64,000 nucleotides of DNA from contig VWZP01010904.1 in assembly GCA_013396995.1 (NCBI GenBank), positions 5,654,454 to 5,718,453 on the forward strand, in the 5' to 3' direction. The position numbers and the translations under genes are program-made. This document shows, in pieces, positions 13,201 through 25,797 of this stretch. This DNA is from Dicaeum eximium (lineage: Eukaryota > Chordata > Aves > Passeriformes > Dicaeidae). Within the stretch, counting starts at the first letter, position 1; every line of letters starts with the position of its first letter. Below the pieces are notes generated by a model that saw only the letters and a program-made list of their open reading frames with translations, did no database searches and had not been told where the DNA came from.

Positions 13201-16200
13201 AACTGGACAGATTTCTTGTTGGTTTGAACTTTGTGAACAGCTTGTGAGAAAAATACTAAACAGCATTCTATTACGGGTTAAACTACAGGTAAAGAAAATT
13301 ATTGCAATTTCTGCTCTTCTTAGGAGGAATGCAGGAACAAGAGTTTCTACTTAATAAAATGAAAATTTAAAGTAAACTTCAAATGTTTTGTTATACGAAA
13401 CTAAATATTAACTAAGCTTTCTGGGTTTAGTTGGTGGGTTGGAATTTTTTTCTGGCTTTTTGTTTGTTGATGACTCAGCATTCTTCTGTAACACCATATT
13501 CTCTCACCTTTGCATTATAAGAGAAGATTATGAACAGCTGTCTGATAGAAGAGTGGTTTAGAATGCTTTGTTTATACTGTATTTCAAAGACAGAAGAAAG
13601 GATTAAGAGCTGGCTGTGATTTAATACAACCCCAAGTTCTATCAATCAATGTTACTCACTATTAATAAGAAAAACCAAAAGGCAACAAAGCCTTTTCAAT
13701 TGGTATAATTTAATTAATGTCTGTCTCTTGTAAAAATACCTGCTGCAAGAAGTATTCTGAAAAGTGGAACTTATGAATAAAAGGAAAGTCTAAGTGCTCT
13801 TTAGACTTTATTGTTGTCAAAACCTGAGAATTAAATGCAGACAATGCATATGCATAAAATAGAAGACAATCAAAATAACCCAGAAAATTAAAAGCATTAT
13901 GCAAGCCACATTTCATAAATAAAAATATAAACCACCATATCTTATAACAAAATAATTTTTATAACATTTTGATTAATTCTCTTTGCTGAAAATTGCACTT
14001 AAAAATTAAGTTGCACATTAAATTATGCAATATACCCCCAAAAAAGGGGTAATTCAGCATGAAGACAATCTGCCTAAATGGTTCTCTGAATGAACCAGTA
14101 CTCATTGGCTTAGTTAACCAATGGGGATACATACCTCTGCACTTACAAGCAGTTCACATTTTTGCTTTTATCCTGGGAAATATCACTATTTGGATCAGTT
14201 CTCTCTAGGAAAAAAGGACAGTAAAGTGGATATGTCTACACATCAAGTGCAATTTGCTTTGTTTACACATAGCCATCTGTCCTGTAGTGGAGACATACAC
14301 ACAGCATTTAGACTATTTTTTTACAAGAATTATAGGATGACATAAGTGGCCAGTTTCCCAAGGGCCAGTCTCAATATCAAGGTCAAACCCAAAGCTTACA
14401 TGATTCTCTCTGTAGAAGATAGTGCAAAAACTTGCAATTACATACATTTCTTCTCAGTCTTGTTTGCCCAATTATTTTAAAAAGATGTATAGCAACACAA
14501 AATGTATTTTCTACTATCTGAGAAGTCCAGTTAGGCATGAAGTGTGCTTCTCTAGCTACACTGCTCCACTCAGCCATGCTCTTTGTAAAGAATGCTTATT
14601 TCTGCCTCTGCATTTTCATTCATTAACCTGGATGTGCCCTTTACACATACAACAAAGCTGGCAAGCAGGTGCAATTGGATTTCTCACACAGCACCAAAAC
14701 TGTAGTCCTGGTTTCCAAAATAAGGGCAGATGAAAGACAAGCAGCACCTATGCATGATTTTTCTATCTTAGACTGAAATACAAAATACTGAGAAGAAAAC
14801 TGTGTACATCAATTATCATAGAAGATTCATAGAAGGACTATTGTGCAGCATCAGTATCTTGTGTTTATTTTAATGGGTGTATGTTTCATATTTAGCAGCA
14901 AATTTTACAGAAATTCAGTATTCATACTTAAAAAGACAGAGTTTGTAAAAAAAGCTAGTGTGAGCAAAAATCTGCTTCTTTGTTAAATGATTTCGTGCTT
15001 GCTGAGGAGAGGAAAGAACTGAAAGTGGACACAAATAGGGGAGTGATAGAAGATGCACTAAACACCACTACCAGCAGCTGCTGAAATAACTTCACAGCAA
15101 TGGTAGGTGTAGAGTTTTAGGGTTTATTGCAAGCACTATTACTATTATCATTCAATAGAAGAATATAGACAAAAGAAATCATGCATTCTAAACCTGTGAA
15201 AATACAATAAACCTAGCTGCCCATTTACACAGAAAAAATAAAATACTTGTTGAACCCTTTTTGTTCAGTTTGTGTAAGAGCATAGGTATGTAACCAGGTG
15301 TTTTTAATGTGATATATTGCTTTATTTTCTTACCCTCTTCTTACATCCTTAGCTTAGTTACTTGTGCATTTGACCTGAACAAGCCACAACTGCTGAGGCT
15401 TAGTATCTTTCTGGGTGATAAATCCCTTTCCATTTATTTCACTAAGGACAACTCTCATGCATACATTAGAAAGGATCACTTTCCTGAGCTCACTATAGGA
15501 TTATTCACTTTCTTCCAAAAATCTGTGTAGATTTACAAATCTTCTTGCATATAATTCACTTTCTTTCTACCATTTAATTTTTTAAATCTCCACATACAAA
15601 ACTGTATGTTTTGACATTCATTATTTTATGGTGGGTTATAAGTTTCATGCATAATAATCCTTCAGCTAAGCTTGTCTCCCATCTCTTCCCTTTTAGAAAG
15701 AAAAGAGTCCATAATTTGCAGTGTCTTCTCAAGTGAAGACCTCTTATTTTTAATTGTAGTAACACATACAGAGTAAAGTAGGAAGTTCATTGTCTGTTTT
15801 GCCTATGGAAGCTTACTGTATTTGTTGCAGCCTTAATTTAGTCTGTGTGGGAGTTAATATACAATAATTTTCTTTGCATTTCCTATTTACTTCATCACAG
15901 CCGTATTCTTATCTTGAACAGACTGCAGATGGCTATGATGCATTTTATAGTAATGAAATTTTTATTGAAATTTATAAACTTGGAAAATTACAGTTAACTT
16001 GACCTATAAATTGAAAACTCTTAGTACATTCCTCTGGGCAAATTTACTAAGGTCTCTCAAGAAGTTATTTTACTTGGTGACAGGAGTTGTTAAGCAGCAC
16101 AGGAAACCTACATAGGAATTATTGCGTTGAACTATCCTAAAGAGACATTGACATATTTTATAAATCAGTTTCTTATTATTTTTGATTTATTGTTATTTTC

Positions 16201-16890
16201 AATTTTATGAATAATATTCTATATTATGAAATAAGAGAAATTTCCAAGAAATTGTGTGGCTTTTCTTAAAGTTCCCCATCAGTAAGGTGCATTAATTCTG
16301 TACTCTGAGCAATGTGGACAGAGACTGAGATCTACCTTACTATTGTATCCAGAAGTAAAGTGTCCAGAAATGAAAATGCTTCTAAATTAATAAGATATTA
16401 TAGATGTTAAAAATGGAGATGTGACAAATAAAAAATATTTCTCTGTTCTTAGTAGGAAAGCAAACAAAAGTAACTCACAGTCACACAGATAGTAAATAGT
16501 GTTTATAAAAAAAATTTCAAGATGCAAGTATGTGAGTCCAAGGACTTAAAATTATGAAAGAACGTTATTAAAAATATCACTGTAGATCAAATTTTCCTCT
16601 TATTCTTAAAGTCAGTTGCTTGTTTCATATCACAGATGAAGATATTTCATTACTTAGCATTTCCCTCCTTTCTATTTTTATTATCATTCTGGTCCTGAAA
16701 TAACAGATAAAGCAATAGTCAATTACCAATAGTTCACAAAGAGTTCTTTCAAATCTTGGGCAAAGTCTATAAATAGACTCAAATAACAGAAAAAGCTCCT
16801 TCTTTTTCTTTGAAATGCTGTACATAATGACCTAAATAGCACATGTGGAAGTAATTTTAGTATTTTATACTTGTAGCTCTTTATAGATGC
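10242..16890. other. Unique AT-rich DNA, no gene seen
   Basis: I see no repeat family, exon or RNA gene. The stretch around 10530-10760 has several TAATTA cores (10539-10548, 10581-10586) in otherwise repeat-free sequence and is discussed as a possible conserved noncoding element. The longest open frame (plus 11804-12229, 141 codons) has no recognisable domain. Confidence 0.55.
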
Positions 16891-16960
16891 GCCCTTTGGA
16901 CGTGATCCAGCAAAGCTTTGCACATATGCTTAAGTTTATGCATTTTGAGGAGTCCCAAGG
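16887..16960 (+). repeat. Ancient amniote interspersed repeat fragment (unclassified)
   Basis: The segment 'gtgatccagcaaagctttgc' (16902-16921), then 'atgcttaagtttatgca' and 'gaggagtcccaag', matches a pattern that recurs in turtle, crocodile and bird DNA: 'gatccagcaaagcacttaagcacatgcttaactttaagca..tgagtagtccca'. I know the pattern but not a certain family name. The copy is short and diverged. Confidence 0.4.
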
Positions 16961-19900
16961 CTTTTGTTTGTACTGTTTGTACAAATGCCACAGGATTGTT
17001 CTCTTTCATGTAATACCTTTAAGAAAAAAAGAGATGGAAAGAAAGAGGCTCCCTTAATCTTGGTCCATCCTAGTTTGAAACCTCTGACAGTTATAGTCGC
17101 CCAAATTATTGTAAAATTTGGGGGGTTTTAAGAACTGTTTTATGTCTAATTATGGGAAAAATCAGGCTTGATTTTGATGGATTTTCTGGGTCTTATTCAA
17201 ACAAATTTAATTAACTGCAGTATTTACCTAGCAACTCTATGAGAACAGACTTCATGTGAGATTTCTTATGCTCCTTGAGCCAGTGTATGTACAAGAATGC
17301 AAGAGCAGCACTTTTAATTTTACCTTGGCCCTTGACTCAGAGAACCAAATACAACTAGGAAGTGCAGAGGAACAAGAAAATAGGAAATATTTTTTGAAGC
17401 CTTTGACAAGTTCACTTCTGCTTCAGTTTGAATTCTGGGCACTAATTCAGGTTATCTCTTATTTTAGCCAAATCTGGAGGCCAAACCTTTGCTGGTTTTG
17501 TTCAACCTCTGCCCTTTCTTCCTGTCCCACAGTCCCCAGTTCACACGCTACCTGTGAATCTATTTTGACAGCTGTATTTTTCCAACAGGAAAATACACAC
17601 ATGTGGTAGTTTCAGACTCAGAACATGCAGCTCCCTCTCTTACCTCCCCTTCTATTCAGTTATGCTTGTGCAGGCTCAGCCTAGTGCACAGCAGATAATC
17701 TTGTCAGTGTTCAAACACACTGAAGATGAACAGCGTATCTAATTATTTTTGTATATTCCCTAAACTTGTAATATATTGCTTTGCATGCATCTTGGATTCA
17801 GGGAAAGGAAGTTAAAAAAACAGGCTTTTCCTCTTGGAAATCCCTTCCAAAGGTTTTAGACAGCTTTTGGTGTAAAGTAAAAAGATGTTATTGCAAAAGT
17901 GGTGGGAAACGAGCAGTGATTTTAATTTACTTTCATGTTGTTTCCCCACTAAGTTCAATCTAAGGTGAAACATCGTGTTGATGTCAAATTTTGCTTCAAG
18001 CAAAACAATAGAAGAGCTCTAAAATTAATGTAGGTGTCCAGTCAGAGGCCTTATACAGCCATTAACGGCAGTACCAGCTTGAGATAATGCATTATAAGCA
18101 TGAAAAATTCAACAGTCATTGCTGTGTTCTGATCTCTCCCTTTTTCTTACTTTGTTTCCTACAGAATCTGCTGCACATTCCCAAACTGGTCTTTCTGCTA
18201 GTTTACCCCAAAGAAATGCACTGGATCTGGATCATTATGACTAATGAAATTGCTGAGAAGTGATTTTTTTTTGTCAAAATATAGTGCCACTCTAGAACTT
18301 TCACCATACATTAGGACTCTGTAACAAGGGCTTATGGTTGCCTGAGGCATAACTTTGATTCAGCTTCATTCCATCTTTAGCCACCCAGTTCAATGCACTG
18401 CTGTAAGATGAGCTGAATACTGAAATTCATTGCAACTGGGAGATGAATGATATTTTATAGCTATATACTGTAAAATTGTTAGGTCTTTTGTTATCATCTA
18501 TTGACTTTCAAAAAAAGTGGAAAAGGTCTCTGAGCCCATTTAGAGCATATAAACAAATTATAACACCATTAAGGCACAGAGTGCTGTGTTAAAATGAGCT
18601 GTTGTGCACAGTGTTCTCCAAATTCCACTGTAAATTTGCAACATGTTGTGGTTTAAGATTCAAACCTGTGGACACAATTACTGTTGGTCAGTATGCTTTT
18701 TGTGTGACAAATCACTTGGCTGACGTAAAAATCAGATCTTACAGTCTCCAGAGGACAAGATGCTCTTATCCATGAGCTTTAGGCTCTTGGGTATTTCACA
18801 TACAGTTTTCAAAAAAGAAACACCTGAGGTGTATTGATACTTCATGTAGTGAAATCTTTTATAAGAGCAAAAAAAAAGTGACTCTTTTATTCTGGACACA
18901 GGTGTACATAAAAGCATTTAATTTCAAGTCAATAGGTTTGCCTGACATTAGCATTTACAGGACTAAAGACGGGAATAATTTGGTTTCCCTGAATGTGTTG
19001 TTATCATTATCAATTCCTGAGGCCTCACAATAAGTTTTTCATAAATTTAAGATTAACTATTATTTTCTCACCTATAAATAAAATATAATAATCTTAAAAA
19101 TCAATGAAGGGAAAACCATCAAATCCATTAACCTGACTAAGAATTCCTTCAGGCTAATAATATGAACTGCACTGCACTGGATCTTTCATTTTATTGAGCT
19201 ATATCTCTTTGTATGGCAACCAGCAGGGAAAAAAAAAATCAAATCCAAAATCAAAGACTAAGGGGTTTTGTTCTGGAAACCAGTGAGGTAAGGATTGAAT
19301 ATTTCTTTATGCCTGGAGTTAATTTTTTTCACCTTAATTTGCAATCAGACACAATAAAAAAAGATATTGCCCCTGGAAGGAAGCAACTTTATTACCTTTC
19401 CAACTATTTTCTGTACTTTTTATCACTACTAAAGCCTTTGTTTTTGAATTCACCTCCGTAACCTTGCAACAGTAAACACGTTTACTTGTCTTTGCTGACT
19501 GTCAACCAATACCATCTGCTCTTTGGAGCCTCAAAAATAGTAACACATATATGGGTCACAACTGTATTCTCTAGATAACCATGTAGCAGATCCAGGTGAT
19601 TAATTTTTTCACAACCTTTATCTTACCCAGGGGCAGACTTTTGCTATGTCTTTCCCTAGTGAATGTTTCTCATAAAACGCGAAATTAACAAAAATGCAAT
19701 CTTACCAAAAACCCGTATTTCATAGAGGACCCATGTCAACTAACAGAAGGGGTTGTTAGTCAGCTGCCTTGTTTGAACTTGATCCAAAGGCATTTCTACT
19801 CTCTTTCATAAACAGAACTGGTTCAGGCCATAAAACTGCAAAACTGGGACAAATTAGCAGGGGTCTTTTTTTCTATGAAAGAAAAGAAAAATAGTGGCAT

Positions 19901-20065
19901 TAGCTGCTGCTTTCAGGATGTCTTGGCAGCGTTGCTTCCCTTAAATACCACTTTTCCAGTCTGTGAGTTGGTATTTGCTTATACTGTTTCTCATGATGCA
20001 TACATTCAAGCTTTTAATCCCTGACCATTCAGGACAGTTTGATGAGCTAATCGACAAGATGATGA
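16961..20065. other. Unique AT-rich DNA, no gene seen
   Basis: This is unique sequence without a nameable repeat. The 117-codon plus-strand frame at 17256-17609 has no domain, and no flanking splice signals stand out. Confidence 0.55.
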
Positions 20066-20070
20066 GATTA

Positions 20071-20129
20071 TGATACGATATGATATGATATGATATGATA
20101 TGATATGATATGATATGATATATGATATG
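20071..20129. repeat. Pentanucleotide microsatellite (TGATA)n
   Basis: About nine tandem 'tgata' units run from 20071. There is one early variant (tgata-cgata) and one slip at the end ('tgatatatgatatg'). The array is pure in its centre, so it is probably polymorphic. Confidence 0.95.
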
Positions 20130-20464
20130 CCATAGTGATCTATTTCTAACTCAGATTAGATGGAAAACACCAATGTTAAAAAGGCTAGTAAAATTATCCA
20201 GGAAAGCACTGATTTCCTCTTTGACTTTGTATGCATAAATTACATATATGCACACACTATCATACTCCCTTAAACATTCTTTTAAAGACATAGCAGAAAA
20301 AATTTGCTTAGTAATAAAAGGAATCCTAATTTTCTTCTGTTCTTATCATTTCATGTGTCACAGAGGTCTTGTTTATAGAACACTATCCAAGTTCTACTTT
20401 AAAGACAGAATTACTTCTTTTGTTATTAAGTTATTCCCATAATCTCGGATTATTTTCTTATAAT

Positions 20465-20569
20465 AAAAAATCATTTATTTTTATATTAATATATCTGGTT
20501 CGGCATCCTTAATTCTGCAGGAAGAAGTTGTATAAACATTCAATTACACCTATAAAAGCCTTTAAACAT
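20465..20569 (+). repeat. Left arm of a 105-bp inverted repeat
   Basis: Reverse-complementing 20832-20936 and laying it against this segment gives an ungapped 105-base alignment with 21 mismatches by my hand count, about 80% identity. Long exact blocks include 'taattctgcag' (20510-20520) and 'caattacacctata' (20541-20554). The arms have the geometry of terminal inverted repeats of a nonautonomous DNA transposon, or of a local inverted duplication. The spacer is LTR-derived (see next entry). Confidence 0.85.
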
Positions 20570-20831
20570 AAGCAGTTGACAAAGTCTGGGGTGAAGATTG
20601 GATGCAGCCACTCTCAGACTCCTCTCTGAGAAGGACTTCAGAAAGCAAGGGGGTCCTTTCTGCACCTCCTGACTCAAAGGGAGGGACTCACTAATCAACT
20701 TGTCTGAAGATCCCACTCTGTCTGTGACATTTCCAGCTTTTACCCTTCCAATTCCCTTTCCAACACCTCTGGTGGGGGAGTGAGCACGTGGTTACATGGG
20801 GCTTGATTGCCAGCTGTGGAAAACCATGACA
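20570..20831 (+). mobile_element. LTR-derived segment between the inverted-repeat arms
   Basis: The 3' part, about 20727-20831, matches the 3' end of the solo LTR at 50380-50494. Shared blocks are 'tttccagctttnaccct', 'ctggtgggg.agtgag', 'tggggcttgattg.cagct' and a terminus of the form 'aaaacca.gaca'. The segment ends with the canonical CA exactly where the right arm begins. The 5' part (20570-20726) is not obviously homologous to the 50-kb LTR, so this may be a different or truncated subfamily. No target-site duplication is visible. Confidence 0.65.
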
Positions 20832-20936
20832 ATGTCTAAAGGACTATATAGGTGTAATTGAACCTCTATACAGCTTTGTTCTGCAGAATTAGGGATGATA
20901 AACCAAATATCTGTTTATAAAAATAAACGATTTTTT
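20832..20936 (-). repeat. Right arm of the 105-bp inverted repeat
   Basis: This is the inverted partner of 20465-20569. Transcribed on either strand, the locus could fold into a hairpin with a 105-base imperfect stem and a 262-base loop. Divergence of about 20% between the arms points to an old event. Confidence 0.85.
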
Positions 20937-21603
20937 AATGAAAAAGGTTGGACTGAAAGATCTTAATCAGAATAATTTAGTACACAGTATAGGTAGCTAT
21001 AACTAATAGTACAGTATAGTACACTACATTTTAAGCAATATTGAAGCAATTATATTGAAGTAACAAAAAACAAATCTCAAATAGAGATTGATATTACTCA
21101 CCCATAGCAACAACTGTGGGCAAATCTCTTTCACTGGGCTTCAAGGAGTAACCTTGAGGGCATCCCCATGCAAAGGGAGGAATCTCCACACACACTCCAA
21201 GAAGGGCTACGCTACAAGAACCTGCCCTTAAAGACTGGGACTGGACTTTTATCATGTGATTGCCAGTCATATGTTTCAGGCTGTCTCATCTCAGTGTCTT
21301 TAGACATCAGCAGTATCACTTGTTTATTCTTTTATCAGGTACTTTAGGAGGTCAGCCACACCTTTGCCTCACTATTAGGATGGTTAACTTTGGAATTGAT
21401 GAGTCAGACTGATTTCACACCAAAAGCAGCATGATGCCCCTTCTCCATTCACCACTGATTACTATGAAAATAGAGAGTTTGAGATATTTTACCCCTACTC
21501 CAGGCAGAGATCCTGCTATAGTGACGTAAAATGATCAATCTGTCATGGGAGTCACTGAAACTTTTCCAGTGTCTTTCTCCACTGGCCTTTGCACTTATTT
21601 TTC
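20937..21603. other. Spacer with GC-richer, unclassified repeat-like sequence
   Basis: The part from about 21090 to 21300 is richer in GC than the surrounding DNA. Its texture resembles retroviral LTR or internal sequence, but I cannot assign a family. No coding region is evident. Confidence 0.35.
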
Positions 21604-22092
21604 AGTACAGGAAACACATGGATCTATTGGAGCATGTCCAGAAGAAGGACACCAGAACTGTCAGAGGCCTGGAGCACTTCTCCTACATGAAAAAGGCTGA
21701 GAAAGTTGTGATTGTTCAACATGGAGAAGAGACACCTCAAGGGATAAATTGTAGCAGCCTTTCAATATGTAAAAGGAATTTATAAGAAAGATGGATATGG
21801 ACAATTTATCAGGGCTTATTGCAACAGGACAAGAGGTATTGGTTTTAAACTGAGAAAAAGGTAAATTTATCTTAGATATAGGGAAGAATCTTTTGTTAAT
21901 GTGAGTGGTGAGATACTGGAACAGGTTGCCCAGAGAAGTGGTGGATGCCCTGTCCCTGGAAACATTCAAGGGCAGGTTGAGCGGACTCTGAAGAACCTGG
22001 TCTAGGTGATGTCCCTGCTCATTGCAGGGAGGTTGCACTAGATGAGCTTTAAAGGATCCTTCCAACTCAAAGTGTTCTACAATTCTGTGATT
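21604..22092 (+). mobile_element. CR1 LINE, 5'-truncated 3' end
   Basis: This is a plus-strand CR1 non-LTR retrotransposon remnant covering the extreme C-terminal coding region and the 3'-UTR. Diagnostic blocks are 'ggatctattggagcatgtcc' (21620-21639), 'caggacaagaggtattggtt' (21825-21844), 'actggaacaggttgcccaga' (21915-21934), 'ggtggatgccctgtccctgg' (21940-21959) and the end 'cttccaactc...attctgtgatt'. CR1 elements are usually 5'-truncated and end in short octamer-like repeats of this type, as here. The coding part is broken by substitutions and is not expressible. CR1 insertions are dated by divergence; this one is moderately diverged. Confidence 0.93.
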
Positions 22093-22235
22093 AATCTCCC
22101 TTCTATAACCATTAACCTAATAAAGTTGTTAAATATCCTGGGGACTACTCCACCAGTGTATGCCTCATTCAAGTCACATTTACTTCTGATCTTGCAGTAT
22201 GTTTCCCCTACACATAATAGACATTGCCTAAACTG

Positions 22236-22236
<1 letters not shown>

Positions 22237-22301
<65 letters not shown>

Positions 22302-22302
22302 T
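22237..22302. repeat. Trinucleotide microsatellite (TTA)n, 22 units
   Basis: A pure run of 'tta' repeats covers 66 bases. It creates artificial open frames of poly-Leu and poly-Ile, which are not genes. Its length and purity make it likely to be polymorphic. Confidence 0.97.
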
Positions 22303-25300
22303 TGACACCACCATACATTGGTTTTTTTTCAGAGATGAAAGATATTGAAATAAAAAGAAGGCAAGGCAGTGGAAAAGATAGACAGGTGTGTAAACAGATG
22401 AGAAGAATGCTTGCAAATTTAATAAAACTATAACTGCTTTAGATTGCAGGTTCTCCCTACAGTTTGTTAGGTGTTTTCCTCAGACTGGTCAATAGTTTGT
22501 AGTAACAAATACATGTGTTCTGACACAGAGTAGTGGGAAAGTTGCTTACTTTTGCAAAATAGGGTTTAAAACTGTCTCAGGAGGCAATTTCATAACCACA
22601 TATATTAAAATATATGCCATAATTAGAAAAACATTAAAAAACAATGATAAAGCTAGCCCAAAATTGAAAATTGATACTGGAATAACTGCAAGAGTAATAT
22701 CAAGGGTCTTTTAAGATGAATATCTTTAGGGGTAAACACAGGCTTCATCATTTCTAAAGCAATATTTTCAAATAATCCAGTAACATAATAATAATAATAA
22801 TAAACTTCATTAAATTACCATCGAAGTTTTGTCATCAACCTGTTTTGTTACTAAAACTGGTTGCACTATGTAAAAATATAAAAATTTACCAGTTACCATT
22901 CCTCTGCCACCTATCCTTTCTTAATGTGCCCCAAATACTGCAGAAATTCACCATGCCACTCTTTCCTTTTGCTAGATATTTTCCATATAAACATTAATGT
23001 TCAAGCATTAATTCAGATTTAAAACAATGAGAATTCTTAAAAATGTTACTTTTTAAATTAAATAAAATTAATTTTTAATAATTTTAATTTTATAAGTTTA
23101 TGTCTTGATTAAATAAAGTACATGAACCATTGTATCTGGGATAAAAATTTGTCATGGCTTTATAAGTCTTTTTGGGGCAATCTAAATTATGTAGATTTGG
23201 TATTAGATGTGAAACATGGGTCATTCAAAAATTTTTCATCTTGTTTATGCTGTTGGAATATAAGATCTGCTTATATAAAAAAAAATCATAACAGATTGTA
23301 GGGTTTTTTTCTATTTTCTTCATAATTTCATGTTGGCACATCCATGAAATATGACACAATAATTAATTAGTTTTCAGGATAAAATAAGAACACAAACTTT
23401 CTACACTGAATGCACATGCAAAAATGCAGAGCCATTATCAGTAGCAGAATCCTGGCAAAATGTGTGGCATGTAATAAAGAAATAAACTTCAAAATTATGT
23501 CATAAATGTATTTTAAATTATTACTTGCCAGCCTAAAATGATACAAGTTTCATTACTAGAGCTGTTACATTATTGTACTGCTATGTATATTGACAGAGTA
23601 TAATTTTATCATTAACAGTACTAAGCCAAAATTTAATTTTATAACATCATTTCTTATTGGCAAGAGTCTCCAAATTTTACTGCAGAACAAATTCTAGCAT
23701 GTGACATCCATTCAGTGAATACTCTATCATTAGTGTTCCTTTTTATCCTCTCTGTGTGCAAAACTTTATGGATGTTTATAAAACTATACTGACAAGGCAT
23801 GATGGAAACAAGACAATGTCAAATATTTGTTTCTGATGTGACACCCGGCTCTTCATGCCAGAAACAATTTTCTTCAGAGCTGCTGAAACAACGTATTACA
23901 GTCAAATAATGTCTTTGGTAAATGCTTAATAGCAACTGTAGCATCTCTATGTGATACACTTCTGGGTCACTTGTGGAAGAACTGATATATTTATCATTTT
24001 GGGATTTGTCTAGCAGTGCTGTGAAAGATAAAATGGCAAGTTACATAGGCCTGAAAGGAGTGAAAAAAAAAAATCTGTAATACAAATGATGCAATAAGCA
24101 GGCCCCCATAATGACCTACTATCTGGTTGGTTGGTTGGTTGTCTTTTCTTCCCTAAACCAAGAAGCAAATTTTCCAAATTTTTGGTACTCTTTTTAGAAA
24201 TTTAAGTTGTGCAATTGTGAATGTGTGTTTTTGGTGTCAGTAATATTTTGAATAGGTAAGTTTTATAGGGTAATTAGAAATGGCCTTCAACCTGTTTTAA
24301 ATATAAAGCCTCTAAAATCCAATGCCTTATTTACTCTCCTACAATTCAGACTTTCGCTGAGTTCATTTAGAGCAGGATTAGGTCCAAAGTTTTAGATCTT
24401 ATACCCAGACCATGAAAACACTTGAAGATGCATGCATTAAAGCTGTTCCTTACTCAACACTGAAAAGAAAAAAAGTACCTCATTCTCCACATTTTCATAT
24501 AGTATAGTTGCTGATTTGCATTAATGCAAAGGAAAAGAGAACAGGCCATCTGGAACATCTCCCTGTTTGAAATTACTTTATCTTCCATTAGCCTGCTAAA
24601 CCAGGAAAGGCAGGGAAAGGTGTGCATAGGAGGAATAGGGATGGGACACTAATGGAGAACTCTGAAAAATCAGGATATACCTTCCTTTAATTAGAAATAT
24701 TGAGTTGGTTGTCATTTTCCTGGTTCCCTTACTGAGACCAGAAAGTCTCAACAGAGAAGATGGTGTAAGGCTTGGCAACTCCAATCATGACCATGGGGGA
24801 TGACTAACTGTGTTAGGAGATAACTTTCAGTGTGGGCTCTGTTGAGATTTTCATGGTACATCAAGGAAAACCATATAATAGTTGTGTGTGAAAAATCTGA
24901 TTTTAGAAAGATCTGGAGGAAATGTGTATTTCTTCTATTTTATGTATTAGAATGCATACATGCATAGTACACACTAAAAAAAACTCAAAGCCAACCTGAA
25001 ATATTTCTGTTGTAGAAGAAAAGTTGTGAAAAATGACAGTGGAATCCAGTGTAGTCAGAGATACATAAATGTATTTCCAATAAAGAAGATAAAGAATCCT
25101 TTATGTAAAAAATTACAGTGATAAATAGCAGTGTACATGTTATTGTATGTATATGTTTCATATAAAGCTTTCTATCTGATCCAGTCTGCTAGCAATAGGT
25201 GCCTTTGGAACAAACACAGGTAGTTTTTCAAAGATGCACTGTCAACTGCATGAATTCTATATGTAATTAATTTTGTATTAGAATTCTTCCTATGCAAATT

Positions 25301-25772
25301 TTACACCATTACTACTTAAAAGAACACGAAACCCAAACAAATAGCAGTATATTTGTATGTAATTTAAAATTTTGATTGATGTAAGCAAGGATTCAATATT
25401 CTTCAGTCTAGTGGTAGTGTTGGATGGAAGTTTTTTCCATATTTATAAATAATTAGATGTCCTCCTTTGCAGCAAGAAAACAAAGAAGGTTAATGTATAG
25501 GTGTAATTTAGCAGATTCTTACAGCTTCCCGTAATTCCCTGAGCTTGTTAGTTGCATGTCTGCATTTTTTATTTCCTTTCCCTCTTCCTGCTGCTGCTGC
25601 TGCTGCAGTTAGCAGAACAGAGCCCAGTTGTCAGTCCCAGTAGTGAACCAATCTTTGCCATATGCCTCTGTTTAAACTTTAAAGTGAATAAACAATCTCT
25701 GCCTGGCTTAATTAAGAACCTCAGTATTCTGTTCTGCAATGCTCTTCACTTTTTTTAGTCTTTTTTTTTTTT
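22303..25772. other. Unique AT-rich DNA with short simple repeats
   Basis: No gene was found. Simple sequence includes (ATA)n at about 22785-22803, an AT-only stretch near 23040-23095, (GGTT)4 at 24124-24141 and (CTG)6 at 25588-25605. The last sits in a short open frame (25552-25758), but nothing else supports coding. Confidence 0.6.
25588..25605 (+). repeat. Short (CTG)6 microsatellite
   Basis: Six perfect CTG units lie between 'cttc' and 'cagtt'. The tract is short and is not evidence of an exon by itself. Confidence 0.9.
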
Positions 25773-25797
25773 NNNNNNNNNNNNNNNNNNNNNNNNN
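25773..25797. other. Assembly gap (25 N)
   Basis: Twenty-five consecutive N follow directly after a run of 12 T. The true length of missing sequence is unknown. Homopolymer-associated gaps of fixed small size are typical of short-read scaffolding or gap estimation. Confidence 1.

Noticed and set aside
22042..22433. Poly-Leu and poly-Ile frames
   Set aside because: They are artefacts of the (TTA)n microsatellite.
25552..25758. Short frame containing a CTG-encoded leucine run
   Set aside because: The leucine run comes from (CTG)6. It resembles a signal peptide only by chance and has no downstream coding.
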